Shown here piece after piece: positions 1 to 6,953 of a stretch of DNA of 7,061 nucleotides. The notes under the pieces are model-generated. The model made no database searches. It saw nothing but the letters and a program-made list of their open reading frames with translations, and had not been told where the DNA came from. The position numbers and the translations under genes are program-made. The stretch comes from Alphaproteobacteria bacterium MarineAlpha3_Bin4 (GTDB taxonomy: Bacteria; Pseudomonadota; Alphaproteobacteria; Rhodospirillales; Casp-alpha2), in contig PTLJ01000080.1 in the NCBI GenBank assembly GCA_002938045.1, positions 1 through 7,061 on the forward strand, given 5' to 3'. Position 1 is the first letter of the stretch. The number at the start of each line of letters is the position of its first letter.

Positions 1-3000
1 CTCAAACTGCACCGCGCCGCGGATCATCAACGAATTGCCGGGTTCGAGCAGTTCGCCCGCCTCTGTCAGCGCTTCCGAGAACGCCGTTACCTCGAATGTG
101 CCTGAGGTGTCGGTGAATTGGATGAATGCGTAACGGTTGCCTTTGGCCGACGTGCGTTCCTTCTTCGACACCAAGGTACCTGCGAGCTTAACGGTACCAG
201 CCTGTCCACTGGCGACGACGTAGGCGGACGGGCGCACGTTGAGCCGCTCCAGGCTTTTAGCAAAAGCATCCAGGGGATGGGCCGTAAGATAAAAACCCAG
301 TGCGCTGAACTCCTGATCCAGCTTCTCCATCATCGACCAGTCGGGAATATCGGGAAGCTCAATCTTGAGCGCCGGTTCAGTGTTGATGCCGAACAGTCCG
401 ATCTGGTCGCTGTCACGCTCGCTCTGCACGGCACTGGCGTGGCGTATTAAGGTTTCTACGCCCTCGAACATGCGTCGGCGGTTGGGGGCGAGTGAATCGA
501 ACGCGCCGGCAAGAGCTAGGTTCTCCACCTGGCGCTTGTTGACCTGCCGCGCATCGAACCTGCCTGCAAAATCTAAAAGGTCTTTGAACGGGCCGTTCCG
601 CCGACGTTCGTCGACGATACTCTGCATTGCTCCCTCGCCAATGTTCTTGACCGCAGCAAGGGAGTAGCGGATGGCGGCGCGGTCGCCTTCGCGGTGTTCG
701 ACGCTGAACAGTACTTCTGATGCGTTGATGTCGGGCGGTAACAACGGTATCCCGAGGCGTTTCAACTCCTGGCGAAAGACATTGAGTTTGTCGGTATTGT
801 GAAAATCGAGTGTCATCGAGGCAGTTAAAAACTCGACTGGGTGTTTGGCCTTCATGTACGCTGTTTGATAGGCGATGAGCGCATAGGCTGCGGCGTGGGA
901 CTTGTTGAAGCCGTAGCCGGCGAATTTGTTAACCTGGTCAAAGATCTCGGCCGCCTTGTCTTCCCGCACTCCCTTATTCATGGCACCGACGATGAAGGTT
1001 TGGCGTTGCTGATCCATCTCGGATTGGATCTTCTTGCCCATAGCGCGGCGCAGTAGATCGGCGCTACCGAGCTTGTAACCAGAGAGTTCCTGGGCAATCT
1101 GCATCACCTGTTCCTGATAAATTATGATGCCGAAGGTCTCTTTGAGGATGCCTTCGAGGGTCGGATATAAATAATCGGGTTTCTCCTCGCCGTGCTTGCG
1201 CTTGATGTAGCTCGGAATGTTATCCATCGGCCCTGGACGATACAGCGCGACGACGGCGATGATGTCCTCAAAAGTATCGGGTCCAAGTTTGGTTAGAACG
1301 TCGATCATACCCGAGCTTTCCAACTGGAAGACCCCGGTTGTCATTCCTTCGCTGATCATCGCGAAGGTCGCCGGATCGTCGAGCGGAATACTCGTGAGAT
1401 CGAGGGCTTCGCCGGTTTCGCGCACCAATCGCTCAGCCGTCGCCAGAACTGTCAGGGTCTTGAGGCCGAGGAAATCGAACTTCACCAAGCCTGCGGATTC
1501 GACGTATTTCATATTGAAACCAGTGACCGGCATGTCGGAGCGCGGGTCGCGGTAGAGCGGAATTAGTTCGTCCAGCGCACGGTCGCTGATGACGACCCCT
1601 GCGGCGTGGGTTGAGGCATGGCGGTAAAGGCCCTCTAGCCGCTTGGCAATATCTACCAGGCGCGCGACAGCTGGATCATTCCTGATCATTTGCCTCAGCT
1701 GTGGCTCGCCGGCGATAGCCTGACTTAGCGTCACCGGGTAGGCCGGATTGTTGGGCACTAATTTGCAGATTTTGTCGACATAGCCGTAGGGTATTTCGAA
1801 CACCCGGCCGACGTCGCGCAGGACGGCGCGAGCCTGGAGTTTTCCGAAGGTGATAATCTGGGCAACGTGATCGCGGCCGTATTTTTCCTGCACGTAGCGG
1901 ATCACCTCGTCGCGGCGGTCCTGACAAAAGTCGATGTCGAAGTCCGGCATCGAAACGCGTTCCGGGTTAAGAAAACGTTCGAACAGTAGCCCCCAACGCA
2001 AGGAGTCTAGATCAGTGATTTGCAGCGCCCATGCGACCAAGGAACCTGCTCCGGACCCCCGCCCTGGGCCCACCGGGATTCCGTGTTCCTTAGCCCAGTG
2101 GATAAAGTCGGCGACGATTAGGAAATAACCCGGAAACCCCATGTCGATGATGACGCCGAGTTCGTATTTGAGTCGCCGGCGATAGGGTTCTGCAGCTTTC
2201 TCGCGTTCCTCGGGCATCATTTGCGCCGTGAATACAGTTGCCTCGAGGCGTCGTGCTAGCCCTGCTTCAGCTCGACACTTGAGTTCATCCTCTTCCGTAC
2301 GCCCTTTGCCGCAGTGGTAGGGCGGCAGGATCGGCTCGACCGGCTCCACCATGAATGCGCAGCGCCGGGCGATGACGATGGTGTTATCGACGGCCTCGGG
2401 CAGATCGGCAAACAGCGTGCGCATCTCCTGCGCACCCTTGAACCTGTAGTCCGGCGTAAGGCGCCGACGGTCGTCCTGGGCGACGTTGATGCCTGCAGCA
2501 ATGCAGATTAGGGCGTCGTGGGCGTCGTACATGCTCGAATCGGAGAAGAACACGTCGTTTGTGGCGACCAGCGGCAGATCGAGCTTATAGGCAAGTTTGA
2601 GGAAACCAGGTTCGGTTTCTTCCTCGATGTCCAGGCTGTGACGCATGATCTCGACATAGAGGTTGCCCGGGAACGCGGCCGACAACCGTCGGGTCAGGTC
2701 TTCAGCCTCCGCCGTCCGTGCGTCCGCCAGCAGTCGTCCGACCGGCCCATCCGATCCGCCGGTAAAGGCAATTATGCCTTCTGCGTGGCTCGCAATGGCT
2801 GCCATCGGCACCATCGGTTCACTCGCATCGTCGCTGCCGATATAGGCAACAGACAGCAATTTCAATAGGTTATGGTATCCGGTCTGGTTCTGGATCAGAA
2901 ACACCATCGGCGCCGATGCGACGTCGTCGGCGTCAGGGGAACCGCTTCCAGTGCGGTGACGGGGTTTTTTCGGCGTCTCCAGGGCGACCGCGAGTTGGCA

Positions 3001-3210
3001 ACCGATGATAGGCTGCACGCCGGCTTGGGCGGCGGCGGAGGAGAACTCGAAGGCACCGAACAGGTTATTGGTATCGGTGATAGCAACCGCTGGCATGCCC
3101 TGATCGCGGCATAGCGCGACCAATTCTTTGACCTGGATCGCGCCTTCCGATAGCGAATAGGCGGAATGAACCCTGAGATGAACAAAGCCGGTATCTGACA
3201 TGGCACTCAT
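1..3210 (-). CDS. dnaE: DNA polymerase III subunit alpha (C-terminus cut by window edge)
   Basis: Catalytic subunit of the replicative DNA polymerase (family C), which adds dNTPs at the fork within the Pol III holoenzyme. Reading from 3210 gives 1070 uninterrupted codons, still open at base 1; bacterial DnaE is usually about 1150-1180 residues, so roughly 80-110 C-terminal residues are missing. Visible parts in order: PHP domain (about 9-290, starting FVHLRVHSAYS); GPGRGSGAGS (381-390); the catalytic PDFDIDF with D425 and D427; the third catalytic aspartate D579 in GLVKFDFLGL; RPGPMDNIP; ADLLRRAMGKK (717-727); GYGFNKSHAAAY (765-776); a helix-hairpin-helix region (about 853-915); a clamp-binding motif QIGLF (936-940); and the start of an OB fold (about 1005 on). 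The aspartates match E. coli D401, D403 and D555 at a constant offset of 24. The PHP metal site looks degenerate (R13, T47, F221). The ATG at 3210 is chosen because GGA lies 5 nt upstream; the in-frame ATG at 3201 has no Shine-Dalgarno. Identity is very secure; the start less so. Confidence 0.97.
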   Translation of the reverse strand, partial: MSAMSDTGFVHLRVHSAYSLSEGAIQVKELVALCRDQGMPAVAITDTNNLFGAFEFSSAAAQAGVQPIIGCQLAVALETPKKPRHRTGSGSPDADDVASAPMVFLIQNQTGYHNLLKLLSVAYIGSDDASEPMVPMAAIASHAEGIIAFTGGSDGPVGRLLADARTAEAEDLTRRLSAAFPGNLYVEIMRHSLDIEEETEPGFLKLAYKLDLPLVATNDVFFSDSSMYDAHDALICIAAGINVAQDDRRRLTPDYRFKGAQEMRTLFADLPEAVDNTIVIARRCAFMVEPVEPILPPYHCGKGRTEEDELKCRAEAGLARRLEATVFTAQMMPEEREKAAEPYRRRLKYELGVIIDMGFPGYFLIVADFIHWAKEHGIPVGPGRGSGAGSLVAWALQITDLDSLRWGLLFERFLNPERVSMPDFDIDFCQDRRDEVIRYVQEKYGRDHVAQIITFGKLQARAVLRDVGRVFEIPYGYVDKICKLVPNNPAYPVTLSQAIAGEPQLRQMIRNDPAVARLVDIAKRLEGLYRHASTHAAGVVISDRALDELIPLYRDPRSDMPVTGFNMKYVESAGLVKFDFLGLKTLTVLATAERLVRETGEALDLTSIPLDDPATFAMISEGMTTGVFQLESSGMIDVLTKLGPDTFEDIIAVVALYRPGPMDNIPSYIKRKHGEEKPDYLYPTLEGILKETFGIIIYQEQVMQIAQELSGYKLGSADLLRRAMGKKIQSEMDQQRQTFIVGAMNKGVREDKAAEIFDQVNKFAGYGFNKSHAAAYALIAYQTAYMKAKHPVEFLTASMTLDFHNTDKLNVFRQELKRLGIPLLPPDINASEVLFSVEHREGDRAAIRYSLAAVKNIGEGAMQSIVDERRRNGPFKDLLDFAGRFDARQVNKRQVENLALAGAFDSLAPNRRRMFEGVETLIRHASAVQSERDSDQIGLFGINTEPALKIELPDIPDWSMMEKLDQEFSALGFYLTAHPLDAFAKSLERLNVRPSAYVVASGQAGTVKLAGTLVSKKERTSAKGNRYAFIQFTDTSGTFEVTAFSEALTEAGELLEPGNSLMIRGAVQFE

Positions 3211-3244
3211 AGGATTCCACAAACGGTGATGGGTGTCAGCAAGT

Positions 3245-3260
3245 GTTACGGTCGTTACGG
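3245..3260. repeat. Direct repeat of GTTACGG, 9-bp period
   Basis: GTTACGG occurs at 3245-3251 and again at 3254-3260, separated by TC. On the dnaE sense strand it reads CCGTAAC twice. It lies in the leader, 35-50 bp upstream of the dnaE start. The short length means it could be chance; a direct repeat with near-helical spacing could also be a binding site. Confidence 0.45.
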
Positions 3261-3262
3261 GT

Positions 3263-3271
3263 TTATCCCCA
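3263..3271 (+). promoter_or_regulatory. DnaA-box-like 9-mer TTATCCCCA
   Basis: This differs from the classical DnaA box TTATCCACA at one position (C for A at position 7). It partly overlaps the left arm of the inverted repeat at 3267-3282. A second near-match lies 15 bp away in opposite orientation. Single-mismatch 9-mers also occur by chance, so this is a candidate only. Confidence 0.25.
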
Positions 3272-3282
3272 AGTTTTTGGGG
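3267..3282. repeat. Perfect 6-bp inverted repeat (hairpin-capable)
   Basis: CCCCAA (3267-3272) and TTGGGG (3277-3282) are exact reverse complements around a 4-nt loop. No T run follows on the minus strand (the next bases are ATAAACC), so it is not a standard intrinsic terminator for lolD. It could be a protein operator or an RNA hairpin in the dnaE leader. Confidence 0.55.
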
Positions 3283-3285
3283 GTC

Positions 3286-3294
3286 GGTGGATAA
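3286..3294 (-). promoter_or_regulatory. DnaA-box-like 9-mer TTATCCACC
   Basis: On the minus strand this matches the DnaA box TTATCCACA at 8 of 9 positions, including the first eight bases. It sits inside the AT-rich patch that could be a -10 region for dnaE, where DnaA binding could affect transcription. Function is inferred only from the match and its place upstream of a replication gene. Confidence 0.35.
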
Positions 3295-3314
3295 TATAAC
3301 TGACGTTGTCGGGG

Positions 3315-4061
3315 CTAGGCTTCGATCAGCCGGCCGTCACCCAGGCGCACAATTCGGTCCATCTTAGCGGCTACATCCAGATTATGGGTGGCGATCAGGG
3401 CCGCCAGACCGGCGCCGCGGGCCAGCCGCAACAATAAGCTAAACACCTCGTCGGCAGTATGCGGATCAAGGTTGCCAGTTGGTTCGTCGGCGAGCAGAAG
3501 CGTTGGCGAGGTCGCGATCGCCCGGGCGATCGCGACGCGCTGCTGCTCACCACCGGACAGCCTGGCCGGGCGGTGTTTTTCGCGCGCCTCCAGCCCCATC
3601 CAACCGAGAAGCTCACTGGCCCGCTTGAAGGCCTCGTCCCGGCTCAGCCCGGTGATGATTTGCGGGATGGCTACGTTCTCGAGAGCCGAGAATTCGGGCA
3701 ACAGGTGGTGATGTTGATAGACAAATCCCAAGTTGTTGCGGCGCATGGCGGTTCGCGCGTCGTCGTTTAGGACGTTGCAGGCCTGGCCGGCGATGTCGAC
3801 GGCACCGGAAGTCGGCATCTCCAATAGCCCGGCGATTTGTAGGAGCGTTGATTTGCCCGCTCCCGACGGGCCGACGAGGCCGACGACCTCGCCTTTGGCG
3901 ATAGCCAAGTTGACGCCGCGCAGCACCTTCAGCACCTCGTGTCCCTGGCAAAAGGTCTGGACGATGCCATCAAGTTTGAGGACGGAGTCAGTGCTGCTGC
4001 TCAACAGATGACGCTGCGCCGCTTGGTGCATCTCGGCCGCGCTCGGGCTTGCATCACTCAT
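3315..4061 (-). CDS. lolD: Lipoprotein-releasing ABC transporter, ATPase subunit LolD
   Basis: Cytoplasmic ATPase that powers extraction of outer-membrane lipoproteins from the inner membrane by the Lol complex. The protein is 248 residues. It has all ABC motifs in order: Walker A GPSGAGKST (64-72), Q-loop Q116 in FVYQHHHLLPEFSALEN, signature LSGGEQQR (168-175), Walker B LLLADE with catalytic E193 followed by PTGNLD, and switch H226 in IATHN. The LPEFSALENV segment and the adjacent lolC place it in LolD rather than in the related MacB or FtsE groups. The start at 4061 is preferred over an in-frame ATG at 4136: GGAGG lies 9 nt upstream of 4061, the translation gives MSDASPSAAE, and the longer reading would add 25 arginine-rich residues encoded inside lolC. 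Residues 1-26 look like a short flexible extension ahead of the ABC fold. ATGAGTGA overlaps the lolC stop, suggesting translational coupling. Confidence 0.95.
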   Translation of the reverse strand: MSDASPSAAEMHQAAQRHLLSSSTDSVLKLDGIVQTFCQGHEVLKVLRGVNLAIAKGEVVGLVGPSGAGKSTLLQIAGLLEMPTSGAVDIAGQACNVLNDDARTAMRRNNLGFVYQHHHLLPEFSALENVAIPQIITGLSRDEAFKRASELLGWMGLEAREKHRPARLSGGEQQRVAIARAIATSPTLLLADEPTGNLDPHTADEVFSLLLRLARGAGLAALIATHNLDVAAKMDRIVRLGDGRLIEA

Positions 4062-5298
4062 AGCGGAGCGCCTCCGCCGGATCCAGACGCGCCGCTCGCC
4101 AGGACGGATAAAGGGTGGCCAGAAACGACAGCCCAAAACCCATTAGCACCACCGCTGCGACCTCCTTTGGGTCGACCACGGCCGGTAATTTCGACAAAAA
4201 GTAGATCTCCGCCGCGAACAGTTCGGTTCCGGTGAGCCCTTGAACCCATTGCCTGATTGTCTCAATGTTGAGGGAAAACAAAAGCCCCAGACCGAACCCA
4301 GCACAAGTGCCGATGAAACCGACGCTGGCGCCCGCCAGGAAGAACACACGCATGATCATGCCGCGAGTCGCGCCCATGGTGCGGAGGATTGCAATATCAC
4401 GGCCCTTGTCCTTTACCAGCATCATCATCGACGAGATGATATTAAAGGCGGCGACCAGGATGATCAGCGTTAGAATTAGGAACATAACATTGCGTTCCAC
4501 CTGAATGGCGTTGAAGAATTTGGCGTTGGCGCGTTGCCAATCGTGGACACGCCCAAACTTGGCCAACGAGGTCGCGATTTCGCGCGCCAGTGCCTGTGCG
4601 CGGTCAGGGTTGTCGATGAAGATCTCCAAGTTAGTGACCGCGCCCGTCAGCTGAAAATAGAGTTGCGCGGCCTCCATTGGCATGAAGATAAAGTTAGAAT
4701 CGTATTCGTACATGCCGATCTGGAAGGTGGCGGCGATCTTATACGCCTTAAATCGGGGCACGGTGCCGAAGGCGCTAACAATTCCCTTCGGCGAGATCAG
4801 CGTAATCTTGTCACCGATCCCGAGGCCCATTTTTTGAGCCAGGCGGTGGCCGATGACGACCGTGTCCTTGCCTGAAAAGGCGGCCAGCGTGCCGTCCTGG
4901 ATACTGTTGGCGACGATCGCGCGCCGGGCTAGGTCCTCGGGCCGCAGGCCCCGGACCACGGCACCCTGCGCGACACTGCGCGCCGTTGCCATGACCTGGC
5001 CCTCGATCATCGGCGTAACGGCGACAACACCATGCACACGGCGTAACTGCTCGGCGATGCTGTCGAAATTGGTGAGCTTGTTGGATTGGCCGTAGAAGCT
5101 GAGATGTCCGTTGAGGCCAAGAATGCGGGTCAGTAGCTCCTGGCGGAAGCCATTCATCACCGCCATAACGATGATCAGCGTAGCGACGCCTAAGGCGATT
5201 CCCAAGAGCGAGAACCAGGCGATTACCGAGATGAACCCCTCCTGGCGGCGGGCCCGGAGATAGCGCATGGCCACCATCCATTCGAAGCGGGAAAACAC
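4054..5298 (-). CDS. lolC: Lipoprotein-releasing ABC transporter permease, LolC/LolE family
   Basis: Inner-membrane subunit of the Lol transporter, which takes mature lipoproteins from the outer leaflet and hands them to the periplasmic chaperone LolA. The protein is 414 residues with the family layout: a cytoplasmic N-terminus with RYLRARRQEGFISVIAWFSL (12-31), TM1 about 24-48, a large periplasmic domain (about 50-268), then TM2 about 271-294, TM3 about 317-343 and TM4 about 380-397. The conserved tail YPSWRAARLDPAEALRYE is present. KDKGRDIAILRTMGA (296-310) is the coupling helix that should contact LolD. Residues about 168-182 fall where the LolA-binding hook of E. coli LolC lies (inferred by position). 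The start is GTG at 5298; GGGGGA lies 12 nt upstream, a rather long spacing, but the family N-terminus supports it over the ATG at 5277. It begins 38 bp after the proS stop. Only one permease gene is seen, so a homodimer (LolF-like) is likely; lolC versus lolE naming is conventional. Confidence 0.94.
   Translation of the reverse strand: MFSRFEWMVAMRYLRARRQEGFISVIAWFSLLGIALGVATLIIVMAVMNGFRQELLTRILGLNGHLSFYGQSNKLTNFDSIAEQLRRVHGVVAVTPMIEGQVMATARSVAQGAVVRGLRPEDLARRAIVANSIQDGTLAAFSGKDTVVIGHRLAQKMGLGIGDKITLISPKGIVSAFGTVPRFKAYKIAATFQIGMYEYDSNFIFMPMEAAQLYFQLTGAVTNLEIFIDNPDRAQALAREIATSLAKFGRVHDWQRANAKFFNAIQVERNVMFLILTLIILVAAFNIISSMMMLVKDKGRDIAILRTMGATRGMIMRVFFLAGASVGFIGTCAGFGLGLLFSLNIETIRQWVQGLTGTELFAAEIYFLSKLPAVVDPKEVAAVVLMGFGLSFLATLYPSWRAARLDPAEALRYE
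4066..4080 (-). promoter_or_regulatory. Ribosome binding site deciding the lolD start
   Basis: On the minus strand GGCGGAGGCGCTCCG precedes the ATG at 4061, with GGAGG centred about 11 nt upstream. It lies inside the last codons of lolC. It supports the 248-residue LolD and argues against the longer in-frame reading from 4136. Confidence 0.7.
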
Positions 5299-5322
5299 GT
5301 TAGTTCAGATTCCCCCATTGGG

Positions 5323-5336
5323 CCGGCGGGCGCCGG
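5323..5336. repeat. GC-only inverted repeat at the proS stop
   Basis: CCGGC (5323-5327) and GCCGG (5332-5336) are exact complements around GGGC, directly after the proS stop codon on the minus strand. No T run follows, so it should not terminate transcription; lolC starts 25 bp further on. It may form an RNA hairpin that separates translation of proS from lolC, or it may be a chance GC palindrome. Confidence 0.35.
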
Positions 5337-6647
5337 TCATCCACGCATCTTGGCGAGGACCGAGTCAAAACTCAACTCTTCGCGCTCGCCGGTGGCACGC
5401 CGTTTCAATTCTACGATGCCGTTCTTCAGGTTGCGTGGTCCGATAACCAGCTGCCACGGCAGCCCAATCAGGTCCATATTGGCGAACTTGACGCCAGCGC
5501 GTGTGTCTCGGTCGTCGTAGAGCACCTCGACTCCCTCCGCCTGCAACTTGGCATAGGTCTCGTCGCAGGCCACCCGACAGTCCTCGTCATGGACCTTCAG
5601 GTTGACCAATCCGATGGCAAACGGCGCCACGGCGTCTGGCCAGATGATGCCGTTTTCGTCATGAGATGCTTCAATTATGGCGCCAACAAGACGCGATACT
5701 CCGATTCCGTAGGATCCCATTTCAGGAACTACCTCATCGCCGTCTTCACTGGTGACCCGCGCGCGCATGGCTTCGGAATACTTGGTGCCGAAATAGAAGA
5801 TATGGCCGACTTCGATGCCGCGCGCTGTCACTAGGTCATCGCCGAGCGCCTTTTCCACCTCAGGATCGCGTTTCTCATCCGTGGCGGCGTAGCGGCTAGT
5901 CAGGTCGTCGACGATCGGCTGCAAATCGCCATCGAGATCAATATCCTTTGCCCAATCCATCTCTAGGCATTTCCCGTGGCAGGCAATCTCGCTTTCGCCC
6001 GTGTCGGCCAAAATCAAAAACTCATGGCTCATGTCGCCGCCAATAGGGCCGGTATCGGCGGCCATCGGGATGGCGGTCAAGCCCATGCGTTCGTAGGTTT
6101 TCAAGTACGAAATAAACATCTTGTTGTATGAGCGGCGCGCGCCGGCGGCGTCCATGTCGAACGAGTAGGCGTCCTTCATAAGGAACTCACGGCCGCGCAT
6201 AACGCCGAAGCGTGGGCGGACTTCGTCGCGAAACTTCCATTGGATGTGATAGAGCAACTTTGGCAGGTCCCGATAGCTTCTCACCGAAGCAGCGAAGATT
6301 TCCGTGATCTGTTCCTCGTTGGTAGGACCGTACAGCATGTCGCGTTCGTGTCGGTCCTTGATGCGCAGCATCTCAGGTCCGTAAACGTCGTAGCGGCCGC
6401 TCTCGCGCCACAGGTCGGCGGGCTGGATGGTCGGCATCACTAATTCCTGGCAACCGATGGCGTTCTGCTCTTCGCGAACGATCTGCTCAATCTTCTTCAG
6501 GACGTTGTAACCGAGTGGCAACCAAGAGTAGATGCCGGCGCTAGACTGACGGATCATGCCGGCGCGCAGCATCAGCCTATGCGAGACGATCTCGGCCTCA
6601 GAAGGGTTTTCCTTAAGTGTCGGTAGGAAATAGCGGGAAAGTCGCAT
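5337..6647 (-). CDS. proS: Prolyl-tRNA synthetase, short form without full editing insertion
   Basis: Class II aminoacyl-tRNA synthetase that charges tRNA-Pro with proline in the cytoplasm. The protein is 436 residues, the usual length of the short alphaproteobacterial type, against about 570 for E. coli ProRS. Visible parts: the motif 1 region about 45-72 (PLGYNVLKKIE to CQELVMP), the proline-binding loop GPTNEE (107-112), motif 2 FRDEVRPRFGVMRGREFLMKDAYSF (139-163, with R140), motif 3 GSYGIGVSRL (311-320, with R319), and a C-terminal anticodon-binding domain (about 342-436, with DDRDTRAGVKFAN and LIGLPWQLVIG). Only about 145 residues separate motifs 2 and 3, so the roughly 180-residue INS domain that edits Ala-tRNA-Pro in E. 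coli is absent or reduced to a stub. The ATG at 6647 has AGGAG 4 nt upstream and gives the standard MRLSRYFLPTLKE start. It is the first recognised gene of the proS-lolC-lolD unit. Confidence 0.97.
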   Translation of the reverse strand: MRLSRYFLPTLKENPSEAEIVSHRLMLRAGMIRQSSAGIYSWLPLGYNVLKKIEQIVREEQNAIGCQELVMPTIQPADLWRESGRYDVYGPEMLRIKDRHERDMLYGPTNEEQITEIFAASVRSYRDLPKLLYHIQWKFRDEVRPRFGVMRGREFLMKDAYSFDMDAAGARRSYNKMFISYLKTYERMGLTAIPMAADTGPIGGDMSHEFLILADTGESEIACHGKCLEMDWAKDIDLDGDLQPIVDDLTSRYAATDEKRDPEVEKALGDDLVTARGIEVGHIFYFGTKYSEAMRARVTSEDGDEVVPEMGSYGIGVSRLVGAIIEASHDENGIIWPDAVAPFAIGLVNLKVHDEDCRVACDETYAKLQAEGVEVLYDDRDTRAGVKFANMDLIGLPWQLVIGPRNLKNGIVELKRRATGEREELSFDSVLAKMRG

Positions 6648-6650
6648 AGA

Positions 6651-6656
6651 TCTCCT
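6651..6656 (-). promoter_or_regulatory. proS ribosome binding site
   Basis: AGGAGA on the minus strand, 3 nt before the ATG at 6647. It is a strong Shine-Dalgarno with tight spacing and fixes the proS start. It overlaps the 8-bp palindrome TCCTAGGA (6653-6660). Confidence 0.75.
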
Positions 6657-6953
6657 AGGATCGTGTTATCGGCCGGACGAGCCAGCGCGGTTGCGAATGT
6701 AGGGAACCCGCCCTGCAATGTCCATAATTCGCCTAGACCGAAAAACCTGGGCTTGGACTGTCTTCGTTTAAGCGCTCAGCGGCAATAATTACCAGATGTT
6801 CAACAAGAATCTCTTGGCCCTCAAGCAGAACTTACCTTAGTCGAAATGTTCCTTGCGCAGGAGGAAGAGGCAGTGCGGCAACAGAACCTCGGGCTTCACA
6901 GCATCAACACGGAGATCCGGCAGGCACAAATCAAGTAGCCCGCGCGGCCCTTG
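6657..6953. other. Region upstream of proS without a recognised gene
   Basis: About 300 bp with no recognisable gene on the minus strand. All three minus-strand frames are broken by stops, and no tRNA-like cloverleaf or clear sigma-70 promoter pair was found. It presumably holds the proS promoter and 5' leader, but I cannot place them. On the plus strand there is one weak ORF remnant, listed separately. Confidence 0.5.
6789..6938 (+). other. Short open stretch, possible small ORF or decayed gene end
   Basis: The plus-strand frame is open from just after a TAA at 6786 to a TAG at 6936, giving 49 codons. The last 30, from an ATG at 6846, read as a charged, helix-prone peptide (MFLAQEEEAVRQQNLGLHS and on, ending RQAQIK). 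No Shine-Dalgarno precedes the ATG at 6846. A GTG at 6872 within the frame does have GGAGG about 9 nt upstream. A second tiny ORF (ATG at 6796, 14 codons) overlaps in another frame, so one indel could have split a small gene. No family is recognised; it could equally be noncoding. Confidence 0.15.

Larger units (their letters stand above)
3211..3314 (-). promoter_or_regulatory. lolD-dnaE intergenic region, candidate dnaE leader/promoter
   Basis: This 104-bp gap between the lolD stop and the dnaE start is the largest among the four recognised genes. It holds an AT-rich patch on the minus strand (TATATTAT, around 3292-3299) that resembles a -10 element, but no good -35 box lies at the right distance, so I do not call a promoter position. 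It also contains a perfect inverted repeat, two DnaA-box-like 9-mers and a tandem heptamer, listed separately. Neither strand shows a GC stem followed by a T run, so readthrough from lolD into dnaE is plausible. That dnaE has its own regulation here is inference. Confidence 0.4.

Noticed and set aside
118..3114. Many plus-strand ORFs of 60-116 codons across this stretch
   Set aside because: They are antisense to the continuous dnaE reading frame, which carries all expected polymerase motifs. Their translations show no recognisable domains.
3267..3282. Intrinsic terminator between lolD and dnaE
   Set aside because: The hairpin is real in sequence, but no T run follows on the minus strand, so it does not meet the usual criteria.
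4062..4136. A 25-residue N-terminal extension of LolD from the in-frame ATG at 4136
   Set aside because: It would overlap lolC by over 80 bp, encodes an arginine-rich tail unlike LolD, and the better Shine-Dalgarno precedes 4061.
4811..5281. A 156-codon minus-strand ORF inside lolC
   Set aside because: It is an out-of-frame shadow of lolC, proline- and arginine-rich with no recognisable motif, whereas the lolC frame encodes the full permease.
6661..6760. tRNA or other structured RNA upstream of proS
   Set aside because: No cloverleaf with T-loop GTTCRA and matching acceptor stem was found, nor a riboswitch motif I recognise.
6661..6800. Sigma-70 promoter for proS
   Set aside because: Several partial matches exist (AATTAT, TTGCAG, TTGAGG), but none pairs a good -35 and -10 with 16-18 bp spacing, so no position can be supported.
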